Shown: positions 1 to 5,645, numbered from the stretch's first letter. The stretch: DNA of 5,904 nucleotides from Propionibacteriaceae bacterium (GCA_003451975.1 DMIX01000080.1:1-5904); one strand, 5' to 3'. Notes: a model not told the origin generated them from the sequence alone. Translations and numbers: made by a program.

Positions 1-105
1 GCCGTACAGCAGCGGGATGAGCAGCATCACCGCCAAGGCGGCGCGGGTGATGGGTTGGCGATAGAACCGTTTGAGTTCGGTTCCGTGTGAGGTCCAGGCA
101 AACAT
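1..105 (-). CDS. YhgE/Pip-type membrane protein, N-terminal 35 codons (3' end beyond window)
   Basis: Reading the minus strand from the ATG at 105-103 gives 35 uninterrupted codons that run off the left edge. The fragment begins MFAWTSHGTELKRFYRQP and continues into a hydrophobic stretch ending in IPLLYG. A short cytoplasmic lead with an LKRF/ITR-like segment, then a first transmembrane helix ending in P-L-L-Y-G, is the recognisable start of YhgE/Pip-domain proteins. These are large membrane proteins often paired with a degenerate ABC ATPase and thought to act as ABC-2-like export permeases. It starts 26 nt after the stop of the ATPase gene on the same strand, so the two probably form one operon under the promoter near 918-946. 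Its ribosome site is weak (GGAA five bases before ATG). The family call rests on a short fragment; substrate is unknown. Confidence 0.72.
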   Translation of the reverse strand, partial: MFAWTSHGTELKRFYRQPITRAALAVMLLIPLLYG

Positions 106-131
106 CGTGATTCCGGTTCGTTTCGGTGTGG

Positions 132-890
132 TCAGTGGTTGGCACTGAGGTTGATGTGGTTGGGCAGTTGCGCCCAGCCGAGGCGAGAAAGCTCGCTGGC
201 GCTTGCGGCGGCGACGATGACGGTCAGCCCCTGGTCGGTCAACCCGTGCAGGGCTTCCCACACGCGCCGGCGTCCGTCGGTGTCATACAGAGAGTCGATG
301 TCGTCGACGACGATCAGTTCGGGTTCGCTGAGCAGTGCCAAGGCGATGCGCAGGAGGAGGTTGTCGGCCTCGTCGAGTTCATGGACGAACTCCTTGGCTG
401 CTGGTGCGGGAGTGTCGCCGAAGACCGGCTCGCAGACCGCGGCGACCCGGTCATCGTCGGGGGTGCCGACCACGCGCTACCACGGTGCCAGCCAGGCTTC
501 GCGTTCGCGGACGGCGGCAGCCACAGTGACCACCTCGTCGAGATCGTCCAAGCCGTGAATGCCGACTGCTGCGCTGCGCCGCTGCACTCCGCGAGCTCGA
601 GCCGGTAACGCCCGCCCCAGCACGGTCAGGGCGCAGCCCCGGTTGGCGCGCATGCGGCCGACCAGTGTGAGCAGCAGGGAGGTCTTGCCGCTGCCGGCAC
701 GTCCGGTGATCAGCGTGAGGGTGCCGGGTGCGATGTCGAGGTCAAGCGGGCCGTAGATACGTCCTCGGTTGCCGTCGAGTTGCAGGGCGGAAGCGCGAAT
801 GATCGACGGTGTCGCGGTGGGGGTCTCCGCGGTGAGGTGGGGATCGCGATCTTCGAGGCTGTGACTGGGGTGAATGGTGGTCGAACTCAC
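132..890 (-). pseudogene. ABC transporter ATP-binding protein interrupted by an in-frame TAG
   Basis: From the GTG at 890-888 the minus strand reads as one frame of 252 codons to TGA at 134-132, but codon 138 is TAG (479-477). Upstream, residues 1-137 carry an N-terminal extension, an ABC beta-strand region and a good Walker A (GRAGSGKT, residues 63-70). After the stop, the same frame continues at once with typical ATPase sequence. It has a signature-like region around ELDEADNLLLRIALALL (171-187) and a Walker B-like IVVDDID (193-199). The usual LSGGQ is absent, the Walker B glutamate is Asp, and no H-loop histidine is seen after TVIVAAAS. Such decay is common in ATPases paired with YhgE/Pip permeases. 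A truncated product of 137 residues would lack Walker B and be inactive. The GTG at 473-471 could restart translation but has no ribosome site. A one-base nonsense mutation (from Trp TGG or Tyr TAC/TAT) or a sequencing error explains the break best. Confidence 0.85.
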
Positions 891-899
891 GAGGGAATG

Positions 900-905
900 C
901 TCCTT
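900..905 (-). promoter_or_regulatory. Ribosome binding site of the ABC ATPase gene
   Basis: On the minus strand AAGGAG lies nine bases before the GTG at 890-888. It decides the GTG start for the interrupted ATPase and shows that the 5' end of the gene is intact. Confidence 0.7.
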
Positions 906-917
906 AGCGTCAGCCCT

Positions 918-946
918 ACTCTAATTGGACTGACCGGTCAGTGCAA
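918..946 (-). promoter_or_regulatory. Sigma-70-type promoter of the ABC/YhgE operon
   Basis: Reading the minus strand, TTGCAC (946-941) is a good -35 and TAGAGT (923-918) a fair -10, separated by exactly 17 bases. The start of the ATPase gene is about 28 bases past the -10. The spacer is filled by the palindrome described separately, a classic arrangement for repression by steric block. This is a pattern match only, with no transcript evidence. Confidence 0.55.
925..946. promoter_or_regulatory. TetR-type operator palindrome
   Basis: The 14-base core ACTGACCGGTCAGT (929-942) is a perfect palindrome. Outward, one G/G mismatch (928/943) is followed by TTG/CAA pairing, giving 22 bp with 10 of 11 pairs matched. 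The form TTG-N-ACTGACCGGTCAGT-N-CAA is typical of operators for TetR-family repressors of actinobacterial efflux operons. It lies between the -35 and -10 of the minus-strand promoter. No tetR gene lies in the window, so the regulator is probably encoded to the left, beyond the YhgE gene, or elsewhere. The plus-strand gene at 1095 starts 149 bases away and could share it, but I see no matching promoter on that side. Confidence 0.7.
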
Positions 947-1094
947 ATAGATGGGCATTGTTGCCGACCACCGCAGGCCGGGGCGGGCACACGTCCTGTT
1001 CCCAGGCCGCGACCGGCGCGTTTTTGGATGCTCAGTCGGGGCTGTCTTCGTGATGTCACCATGGAGATGCCCTCCCCATGACCATCGAGGAACC

Positions 1095-1766
1095 ATGGAA
1101 ATTCTGTTCGACACCGCCAACCTCGCCGACCTTGCGGCAATGACGCCGATCTATCCGGTCGATGGAGTGACGACCAACCCGTCCATCCTCAAAGCTGAGG
1201 GACGCATCGACTTCTACCCCCACTTTCGCCGAATCCGAGAGATTATCGGCTTCGATCGCACGCTCCACGTGCAGGTGCTCGCCCAGGATGTCGCAGGCAT
1301 CATCGCCGACGCGCATCGTCTGCTGGAGATGATCGACGACCAGATCTACGTCAAGATCCCGACCACCGAGCCCGGCATCCAAGCGATGCGGCTGCTGCGT
1401 GACGAAGGGGTCCACGTGACGGCAACGGCGGTCTACTCCAAGACCCAGGGCATCCTCGCGATCGCCGCCGGTGCCAACTATGTCGCGCCCTACTTCAACC
1501 GCATGGAGAGCCTGGACATCGACACCGTCTCGACGATCAGGGCGCTGTCGACGTTCATTGATCGCCAGGGCGCCGACTGCAGAATCGTGGCGGCGAGCTT
1601 CAAAAACGTGGCCCAGGTGTCTGCGGCCTTCGAAGCCGGCGCCGCCGCGGTCACACTCTCCCCGATGCTGCTGCGGGCTGCCCTGTCTGCACCCGATGTT
1701 CGCGAGGCGGTCACCGTGTTCGCCGCCGATTGGTACAACACCTTCGGCACCGACTCCCTGCCCTGA
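1095..1766 (+). CDS. fsa: Fructose-6-phosphate aldolase (FSA/TalC-like transaldolase family)
   Basis: This 223-residue protein has the length of E. coli FSA (220) and aligns by eye along its whole length. It shows the strand-1 Asp (LFDTAN, D6), the GVTTNPS motif (24-30), the Schiff-base lysine in YVKIP (K87), TATAVY (T111), VAPYFNR (Y133, R136), AASFK (S168) and the C-terminal DW..FG. Q60 (HVQVLAQD) and Y133 are the residues that favour aldolase (FSA) over true transaldolase, where Glu and Phe occur. Expected reaction: reversible cleavage of fructose-6-phosphate to dihydroxyacetone and glyceraldehyde-3-phosphate in the cytosol, as a decameric TIM barrel. The ATG at 1095 is chosen because family members begin ME(I/L)..DT; the open frame runs up to 951 but that part is not protein-like. 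A GAGG lies four bases upstream. The gene precedes nagA by 351 bases on the same strand, suggesting amino-sugar or hexose-phosphate use. A sedoheptulose or other sugar-phosphate substrate remains possible. Confidence 0.88.
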   Translation: MEILFDTANLADLAAMTPIYPVDGVTTNPSILKAEGRIDFYPHFRRIREIIGFDRTLHVQVLAQDVAGIIADAHRLLEMIDDQIYVKIPTTEPGIQAMRLLRDEGVHVTATAVYSKTQGILAIAAGANYVAPYFNRMESLDIDTVSTIRALSTFIDRQGADCRIVAASFKNVAQVSAAFEAGAAAVTLSPMLLRAALSAPDVREAVTVFAADWYNTFGTDSLP

Positions 1767-1941
1767 TCGGTCGCTCTGCCGATTCCGCACCCCAGTCGCA
1801 GTGCTGCCGAGATCGCTGCTGGGACCCAGGTGGCGCAACCACCCACGGCCGTGATCGAGAATGGGAAGATGGGAACCGCAAGGCTGCCATACGGTCCTGA
1901 AGCGTCGTCGAGGTCGACGGCGTCGACCATGAGAGTGGAAA
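1767..1941 (+). other. Spacer between fsa and the small ORF, no gene seen
   Basis: No convincing coding frame, RNA gene or U-tailed terminator is visible here. The region contains a short tandem ATGGGAAG/ATGGGAAC (about 1861-1876) and a perfect 7-bp inverted repeat at 1912-1928. With no clear stop signal after fsa, transcription may read through to nagA. A separate promoter could not be identified with confidence. Confidence 0.4.
1912..1928. repeat. Perfect inverted repeat GGTCGAC-GGC-GTCGACC upstream of the small ORF/nagA
   Basis: Two 7-base arms pair perfectly around a three-base centre, ending 13 bases before the ATG at 1942. It could be an operator for a local sugar regulator or an RNA hairpin close to the ribosome site. 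It does not resemble the GntR-type DasR/NagR box. Short GC-rich palindromes also occur by chance, so the role is open. Confidence 0.4.
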
Positions 1942-2118
1942 ATGGAAGTCATCATCGGTCACTGTGCCCACCACTGCCTCACGCCAGGGTCGGGCACCGG
2001 CAGGGACGCCCGCCATGCCAGGGCGATCGACGACGACGCAGCCGGGGAGCCGGCATTCGCCGCCCACTACCGCCAGACCTCCGCCAACCTGCCACCGTGG
2101 CAGCGACGGGAGCTGTGA
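1942..2118 (+). CDS. Small hypothetical protein, 58 aa, translationally coupled to nagA
   Basis: ATG at 1942 opens 58 codons ending in TGA at 2116-2118, whose last base is the A of the nagA ATG (TGATG). In support of coding, 49 of 58 third positions are G or C, with lower G/C at second positions, the pattern of neighbouring genes. The predicted protein is soluble. It has a His/Cys-containing start (IIGHCAHHC, residues 4-12), an acidic patch IDDDAAGEP (29-37) and a basic end PPWQRREL (51-58). An in-frame stop at 1930-1932 lies just upstream, so the ORF cannot extend further as it stands. The ribosome site is poor (GAGTGG three bases before ATG). It may be a real small protein, a leader for coupled nagA translation, or the 3' remnant of a decayed longer gene. 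I recognise no family. Confidence 0.45.
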   Translation: MEVIIGHCAHHCLTPGSGTGRDARHARAIDDDAAGEPAFAAHYRQTSANLPPWQRREL

Positions 2119-3233
2119 TGCTGCTTTCCGCCGATCGGATACTGTTCCCCGACGTCACCGAACCGGTCGCGGGCTGGCTGCAGATCACGGGGGAGTGGAT
2201 CACGGCCACCGGCGTTGGCGAGTCGCCCGCAGCGGTGGATGAGCACGTGTCCGGCATCCTGGCCCCGGGGTTCGTCGATGTGCACAGTCACGGTGGCGGT
2301 GGTGCGTCCTTCGTCACCGAAGACCCGGTCCAGGCTCGACAGGTGCTGGCAGCGCACCGCCGACGGGGTACTACCACCATGGTGGCGTCCCTGGTCACCG
2401 GCACCATGGCCGACCTGAAGCGACAGATCGCCGGTCTGGCGACTTTGGTCGATTCCGGGGAACTGGCCGGTATCCATCTGGAAGGGCCTTGGCTCGCCGA
2501 GGAGTACAAGGGGGCTCACCGCGCCGAATTGCTCACCGACCCGATTCCTGACGAGGTGGCCGCCTTGCTGGCGGCAGGCCGCGGTGCGATCCGAATGGTC
2601 ACCATCGCTCCCGAACGGGCTCATGCTCTGGACTCCATCGCGCTGATGCGCGCCGCTGACGTGGTCGCTGCGATCGGGCACACCGCCGTCGACTACGACA
2701 CCTGTGTGGCCGCTATCGAAGCCGGTGCCACTGGCGCGACGCATCTGTTCAACGCCATGGCACCGCTGCGGCATCGCCAACCGGGGCCCATTCTGGCGCT
2801 GTGGCGGGATCAGCGGGTCTACCTGGAACTGATCGCCGACGGAGTACATGTGCGACCTGAGTTGGTTGCCTTCGTCGCTGGGACCGGGCCTGGGCGGGTG
2901 GTGTTCGTCACCGATGCGATGGCTGCCGCGGCCGCTGAGGACGGCGACTACCAGCTCGGTGATCTTGCGGTGCAAGTCCGTGACGGCGTGGCTCGCATCG
3001 CCGGCACCGACACCATCGCTGGATCCACGCTCACCTTGGACCAGGCCGTCCGCAACGCCGTGGCAGCCGGGCTCGGCCTGGCCCAGGCCGTACGTGCCGC
3101 AACCGCGACGCCCTCGGACTATCTGTCGTTGACCACCGTGGGGCGGCTGACTCCGCAGCGACGCGCTGACCTGGTGGAGTTGGATTCGGAGCTGATGGTG
3201 GCCCGCGTGATGCATCGAGGTATCTGGGCCTAG
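2118..3233 (+). CDS. nagA: N-acetylglucosamine-6-phosphate deacetylase
   Basis: The 371-residue product has the amidohydrolase layout of NagA. A short N-terminal beta domain is followed by the barrel with GFVDVHSHGGGG (51-62; H56, H58), HLEGPWL (E122), AIGHTAVDYD (H188), GATHLFNAM (H209), ADGVHV (H244) and VTDAM (catalytic D266), then the C-terminal IAGSTLTLDQAVRN region. It would deacetylate GlcNAc-6-P to glucosamine-6-P plus acetate, committing cell-wall or chitin-derived amino sugar to glycolysis or wall recycling. The HxH pair, where E. coli NagA has Gln and Asn, indicates that a two-metal site is possible, as in Bacillus and mycobacterial enzymes. The ATG at 2118 is chosen because MLLSADRILFPD matches NagA starts and GGGAG lies five bases upstream; the frame stays open to 1830 but that part is not NagA-like. 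The start overlaps the stop of the 58-aa ORF, implying coupling. Confidence 0.95.
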   Translation: MLLSADRILFPDVTEPVAGWLQITGEWITATGVGESPAAVDEHVSGILAPGFVDVHSHGGGGASFVTEDPVQARQVLAAHRRRGTTTMVASLVTGTMADLKRQIAGLATLVDSGELAGIHLEGPWLAEEYKGAHRAELLTDPIPDEVAALLAAGRGAIRMVTIAPERAHALDSIALMRAADVVAAIGHTAVDYDTCVAAIEAGATGATHLFNAMAPLRHRQPGPILALWRDQRVYLELIADGVHVRPELVAFVAGTGPGRVVFVTDAMAAAAAEDGDYQLGDLAVQVRDGVARIAGTDTIAGSTLTLDQAVRNAVAAGLGLAQAVRAATATPSDYLSLTTVGRLTPQRRADLVELDSELMVARVMHRGIWA

Positions 3234-3247
3234 CCGCCCGCAACCCC

Positions 3248-3275
3248 GCGGCGGGATCTGCGGAATCCCGGCCGC
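3248..3275 (+). terminator. Strong GC-rich hairpin after nagA, no clear U tract
   Basis: GCGGCGGGAT (3248-3257) pairs with ATCCCG and CCGC (3265-3270 and 3272-3275) around a seven-base loop, with one bulged G at 3271. It starts 14 bases after the nagA stop. The downstream bases are not T-rich, so if it terminates it is of the U-less type seen in high-GC bacteria. It could instead protect the transcript 3' end. Confidence 0.5.
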
Positions 3276-3315
3276 CTGGCCTGAGTTCTGCTTGACTGGA
3301 GATGCCAAATTCATC

Positions 3316-3322
3316 AGGAGGT
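3316..3322 (+). promoter_or_regulatory. Ribosome binding site that decides the hdeD-like start
   Basis: AGGAGGT sits six bases before the ATG at 3329. The upstream in-frame ATG at 3302 precedes this site and has no ribosome site of its own, so it is rejected as a start. Confidence 0.85.
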
Positions 3323-3328
3323 ATTGCT

Positions 3329-3901
3329 ATGCCCGCCAGCTACTTCGAGGCCGACTTCACCGACATGGACAACTCGGTCAGCAATGGAATCCGCGCCGCG
3401 CTCGGAATCGGGGGCTTGGTAGCCCTGGTCATTGGGTTGGCGCTGCTGTTTTGGCCAGGCATCACGGCCGTCGTGGTCACCTGGATCATCGCCGCCTATG
3501 CTCTGATCGCCGGAATCGTGAACTTGGCGATCGGCATCTTCTCCCGCAAGATCGGCGGCTGGCCGCGGACGGGCTATCTGGCCTCCGGCGCGCTATTCGT
3601 CATCGTGGCGATCGTCGCTTTCGTCAACCTGCAGCCGGCGGCGAAAGTGCTGGCCATTGCGGTGGGCATCGTGGTCGGGATCGCCTGGATCGTCGAGGGC
3701 ATCGTTGCGCTGACGCTGGTGAAGGATGCCGCCTCCAAGGCGTGGACGATCTTCTACGCCGCACTGAGCATCGTGGCCGGCATCGTGCTGCTGTTCTCGC
3801 CGCTCTACATCGTGGTGCTGGTCTGGGTGCTGGGCATCGCTTTGGCCGTCATGGGTGTGGTGCAGATCGTGCGGGCATTCCGCTTCTCTGCCACCGCCTG
3901 A
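3329..3901 (+). CDS. HdeD/DUF308 family six-helix membrane protein
   Basis: The 190-residue product has a 20-residue acidic cytoplasmic lead (Asp/Glu/Ser-rich) and then six hydrophobic segments. They fall at about 22-42, 46-70, 81-100, 106-131, 140-158 and 160-182, in three similar pairs. The first pair contains the typical LGIGGL..L.IGLALLFWPG turn and the last pair repeats it (ALSIVAGIVLLFSP). This internal duplication and size are characteristic of HdeD (DUF308) proteins. In E. coli HdeD is linked to acid resistance; in actinobacteria the role is mostly unproven, perhaps envelope stress. Segments are rich in Gly, Ala, Val and Ile with few charges, and no catalytic motif is seen. It lies 95 bases after nagA behind a hairpin and 94 bases before the BI-1 family gene on the same strand, so co-transcription with the latter is possible but not shown. 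Confidence 0.88.
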   Translation: MPASYFEADFTDMDNSVSNGIRAALGIGGLVALVIGLALLFWPGITAVVVTWIIAAYALIAGIVNLAIGIFSRKIGGWPRTGYLASGALFVIVAIVAFVNLQPAAKVLAIAVGIVVGIAWIVEGIVALTLVKDAASKAWTIFYAALSIVAGIVLLFSPLYIVVLVWVLGIALAVMGVVQIVRAFRFSATA

Positions 3902-3918
3902 CCGGAGCACAAGCCCGG

Positions 3919-3942
3919 AACAAGCCAGTATTCGGGTTTGTT
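3919..3942 (+). terminator. Possible weak terminator hairpin after the hdeD-like gene
   Basis: AACAAGCC (3919-3926) pairs with GGTTTGTT (3935-3942), eight pairs including one G-U, with an eight-base loop. A competing stem joins 3910-3917 with 3933-3940. The 3' arm itself is T-rich (TTTGTT), but no long U tail follows. It may attenuate rather than fully stop transcription into the next gene. Confidence 0.35.
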
Positions 3943-3982
3943 GCCTACCATTGAGGACGACGACGGTACGCCGCCGCCCAAC

Positions 3983-3990
3983 AAGGAGGA
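3983..3990 (+). promoter_or_regulatory. Ribosome binding site that decides the BI-1 family start
   Basis: AAGGAGGA lies five bases before the ATG at 3996. The ATG at 3991-3993 is nearer but is in another frame, and the open frame upstream of 3996 crosses the hairpin and is not protein-like. Confidence 0.85.
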
Positions 3991-3995
3991 ATGAG

Positions 3996-4856
3996 ATGCG
4001 GAGCAACAACCCGATCCTGTCCAAGCCGGACGCGTGGATGGCGCCGAACCAGCCACAGCAGGCTTATCCCGGGCAGAACCAGGGTCAGCCCTACATTGGC
4101 CAGCCCTATCCCGGCCAGACCTACGCCCAGCCGGGCGCCGCGCCCGGCTACGGGGACCCCAACGCGGCTCAGTTCGCACCCCCGCCGGCCATCGCCGGTC
4201 GGATGACCATCGAGGACGTGCTCACCAAGACGGCCGTCACCATGGGCACCCTCGCCGCCGTTGCCGTGGTGACCTTCATGTTCATGCCCGCCCAGTTCCT
4301 GCTGCCGGCGCTGATCATCGGCGCTCTGGGCTCCTTCGTGCCGGTGCTCTTCGTGAGCTTCCGGCGCAAGGTGAACCCGGCTTTCGTGCTGGCCTACGCG
4401 GCCATCGAAGGTGTGTTCATCGGTGCGGTTTCGAAGATGTATGAGTCGCTGTGGGACGGCATCGTTCCGGCGGCTCTGATGGCTACTGTGGTGGCCGCCC
4501 TGGCCACTTTGGGTGCCTACAAGTTGTTCCGGATCCGGGTCACCAGCAGGTTCCGCAAGGTGGTCTTCATCGGCACCATCGCCTACGCCGGCCTGCTGTT
4601 GGTGAACTTCGTCATGTCGATGTTCGGGGTGAACTTCCTGTTCGGCCACGGCAACCTCGCGCTGCTGCTGGGCATCTCGGCCATCGGCATCGGCTTGGCC
4701 GTGTTCAACCTGATCCTCGACTTCGACTACGTCGAGCAGGGCATCGCGGCCGGCGCTGACGCGTCCGAGTCGTGGCGGGCCGCTTTCGGGCTCACCGTGA
4801 CCTTGGTGTGGCTCTACGTCGAAATGCTGCGACTGCTGTCCTACCTGCGTAACTAG
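3996..4856 (+). CDS. Bax inhibitor-1/YccA family membrane protein
   Basis: The 286-residue product has two parts. Residues 1-70 form a flexible tail rich in Pro, Gln, Gly and Tyr, with short repeats of the QPYxG type at 31-45. Residues about 75-283 form seven hydrophobic helices (near 75-97, 100-121, 128-148, 156-176, 188-209, 219-241, 264-283). The helix 6-7 region shows the family signature: Asp pair in LDFDYVEQGI (D242, D244), then AAFGLTVTLVWLY and a Glu before LRLLSYLR at the C-terminus. This matches the bacterial BI-1/YccA branch common in actinobacteria. Related proteins such as Bacillus YetJ are pH-sensitive calcium leak channels with paired Asp residues. For this branch the ion activity is inferred, not known. 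The protein sits in the inner membrane with the tail probably cytoplasmic. It follows the HdeD-like gene by 94 bases and is followed by a strong hairpin, so it closes the plus-strand run. Confidence 0.93.
   Translation: MRSNNPILSKPDAWMAPNQPQQAYPGQNQGQPYIGQPYPGQTYAQPGAAPGYGDPNAAQFAPPPAIAGRMTIEDVLTKTAVTMGTLAAVAVVTFMFMPAQFLLPALIIGALGSFVPVLFVSFRRKVNPAFVLAYAAIEGVFIGAVSKMYESLWDGIVPAALMATVVAALATLGAYKLFRIRVTSRFRKVVFIGTIAYAGLLLVNFVMSMFGVNFLFGHGNLALLLGISAIGIGLAVFNLILDFDYVEQGIAAGADASESWRAAFGLTVTLVWLYVEMLRLLSYLRN
4086..4130 (+). repeat. In-gene 15-bp tandem repeat encoding QPYxG units
   Basis: Three consecutive 15-base units begin CAGCCCTA, CAGCCCTA and CAGACCTA and encode QPYIG, QPYPG and QTYAQ in the BI-1 family N-terminal tail. 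Their similarity at DNA level suggests slippage or unit duplication, so tail length may vary between strains. Confidence 0.65.
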
Positions 4857-4882
4857 CCGCATAGTCTCCTGACACCGCACGG

Positions 4883-4911
4883 GGGTCGTCTTCCCTAGAG
4901 GAAGGCGGCCC
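4883..4911 (+). terminator. Terminator-like hairpin after the BI-1 family gene
   Basis: A 12-base 5' arm (4883-4894) pairs fully with 4900-4911 around the five-base loop CTAGA, ten Watson-Crick pairs and two G-U pairs. In minus-strand RNA the two G-U pairs become A-C mismatches, so the structure is best suited to plus-strand transcripts. No U tract follows. It stands 26 bases after the stop, between two convergent genes. Confidence 0.6.
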
Positions 4912-4937
4912 TCGTCGGGTCCGGTGACAGTGCGCAC

Positions 4938-5645
4938 TCAGTTCAGGGCGGTCCCGCTGCGACGGTCGGTCAGATGGCGCTCCAGCATGACCTTGGCCCA
5001 CATCGACCAGGGCTGGTCCTCCCAGGTTTCCGGGCTCATCCAGGCCGACGCGGCGGTGGTGCCACCGACGTCGTTCACCACCGGATCGGTTGGTGCCGTG
5101 CACACCGCGGCATAGATGATGCGAACCGCATGGAAGTTCTCGACCACCCGTGACGGCGAACGGCCGATCCAGTGATCGGTCTGCACATCAAGCAGCTGCT
5201 CGATCTGCACCCGCTGGCCGGTCTCTTCCATCACTTCGCGCAGTAGGGCCCGGGCCGGGCTCTCATCGCGCTGAATCCCGCCGCCGGGAAGCCCCCACAG
5301 CCCAGGCACTGCCGTCAGTTCGGAGAACTGGGTGGCCAACAAGCCGCGATGGGACAGCACGATGCCATAGGCGGCCACCCGTTGCCGCACCAGTGGTTCA
5401 GGCTCCTGGCTGAGATCCAACTCCGGGTCGATCGACCGAGTTCGCTGCGGAGGCAGCTCGGCGCTGCGTCCGTGGCGACCGACTTGCACGGTGAGCGACA
5501 AGTCAGGGGAGCGCCCGGTGACCGAGAGCGGCCGAATCATGCGGTAGCCGTGCTGCCAGGCAAGCCGGTAGGGGTCGCCGCCGTGCGGTAGCGGATCGGT
5601 GAACACCGGAGGGCCCCCGGCGACTTCGACCCCAATGATCTGCAT
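4938..5645 (-). CDS. Nudix hydrolase with a distinct N-terminal region
   Basis: The 235-residue product contains a Nudix box at about 122-144. It fits G-x5-E-x7-R-E-V-x-E-E-x-G, with E128, R136, E137, E140 and E141, preceded by PGLWGLPGGG as in MutT-like enzymes. The metal-binding glutamates are complete, so activity is expected: hydrolysis of a nucleoside diphosphate linked to another group, substrate not predictable. Residues 1-88 are not part of the Nudix fold and have no motif I recognise (HGGDPYRLAWQHGYR near 21-35 looks conserved-like). Residues 90-230 form the Nudix domain. The ATG at 5645-5643 is chosen because it starts a plausible protein (MQIIGVEVAGGPPVF). The frame stays open to 5870, but that would cover the whole intergenic region and the methylase start. 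The ribosome site is weak. The gene faces the BI-1 gene tail to tail and diverges from the methylase. Confidence 0.88.
   Translation of the reverse strand: MQIIGVEVAGGPPVFTDPLPHGGDPYRLAWQHGYRMIRPLSVTGRSPDLSLTVQVGRHGRSAELPPQRTRSIDPELDLSQEPEPLVRQRVAAYGIVLSHRGLLATQFSELTAVPGLWGLPGGGIQRDESPARALLREVMEETGQRVQIEQLLDVQTDHWIGRSPSRVVENFHAVRIIYAAVCTAPTDPVVNDVGGTTAASAWMSPETWEDQPWSMWAKVMLERHLTDRRSGTALN

Noticed and set aside
126..608. Plus-strand open frames across the ABC ATPase
   Set aside because: They lie antisense to clear Walker A/B sequence, have no ribosome site and show no recognisable protein features.
951..1094. N-terminal extension of the fsa frame to an ATG at 951
   Set aside because: FSA proteins begin at the MEILFDT equivalent; the extra 48 residues are Arg-rich, unlike any domain, and the 951 ATG abuts the divergent promoter.
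1056..1955. Minus-strand 299-codon open frame
   Set aside because: It is the antisense shadow of fsa; the product is His/Arg/Asp-rich low-complexity sequence typical of high-GC shadows.
1830..2117. Extension of the nagA frame upstream to 1830
   Set aside because: NagA homology starts at MLLSADR (2118), where a GGGAG site is well placed; the extension is Arg/Pro-rich and overlaps the better-coded 58-aa ORF.
3292..3297. TTGACT as a -35 element for the hdeD-like gene
   Set aside because: A -10 at correct spacing would fall on the ribosome site, and no -10-like hexamer is present there.
2067..3314. Minus-strand 415-codon open frame
   Set aside because: It is entirely antisense to nagA, all of whose metal and catalytic residues are intact on the plus strand.
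3945..4937. Minus-strand 330-codon open frame
   Set aside because: Antisense to the BI-1 family gene; the product is a charged Gly/His/Glu shadow with no motif.
4929..4938. 10-bp palindrome AGTGCGCACT at the end of the Nudix gene
   Set aside because: Short, GC-rich and overlapping a stop codon at a gene 3' end; chance is sufficient explanation.
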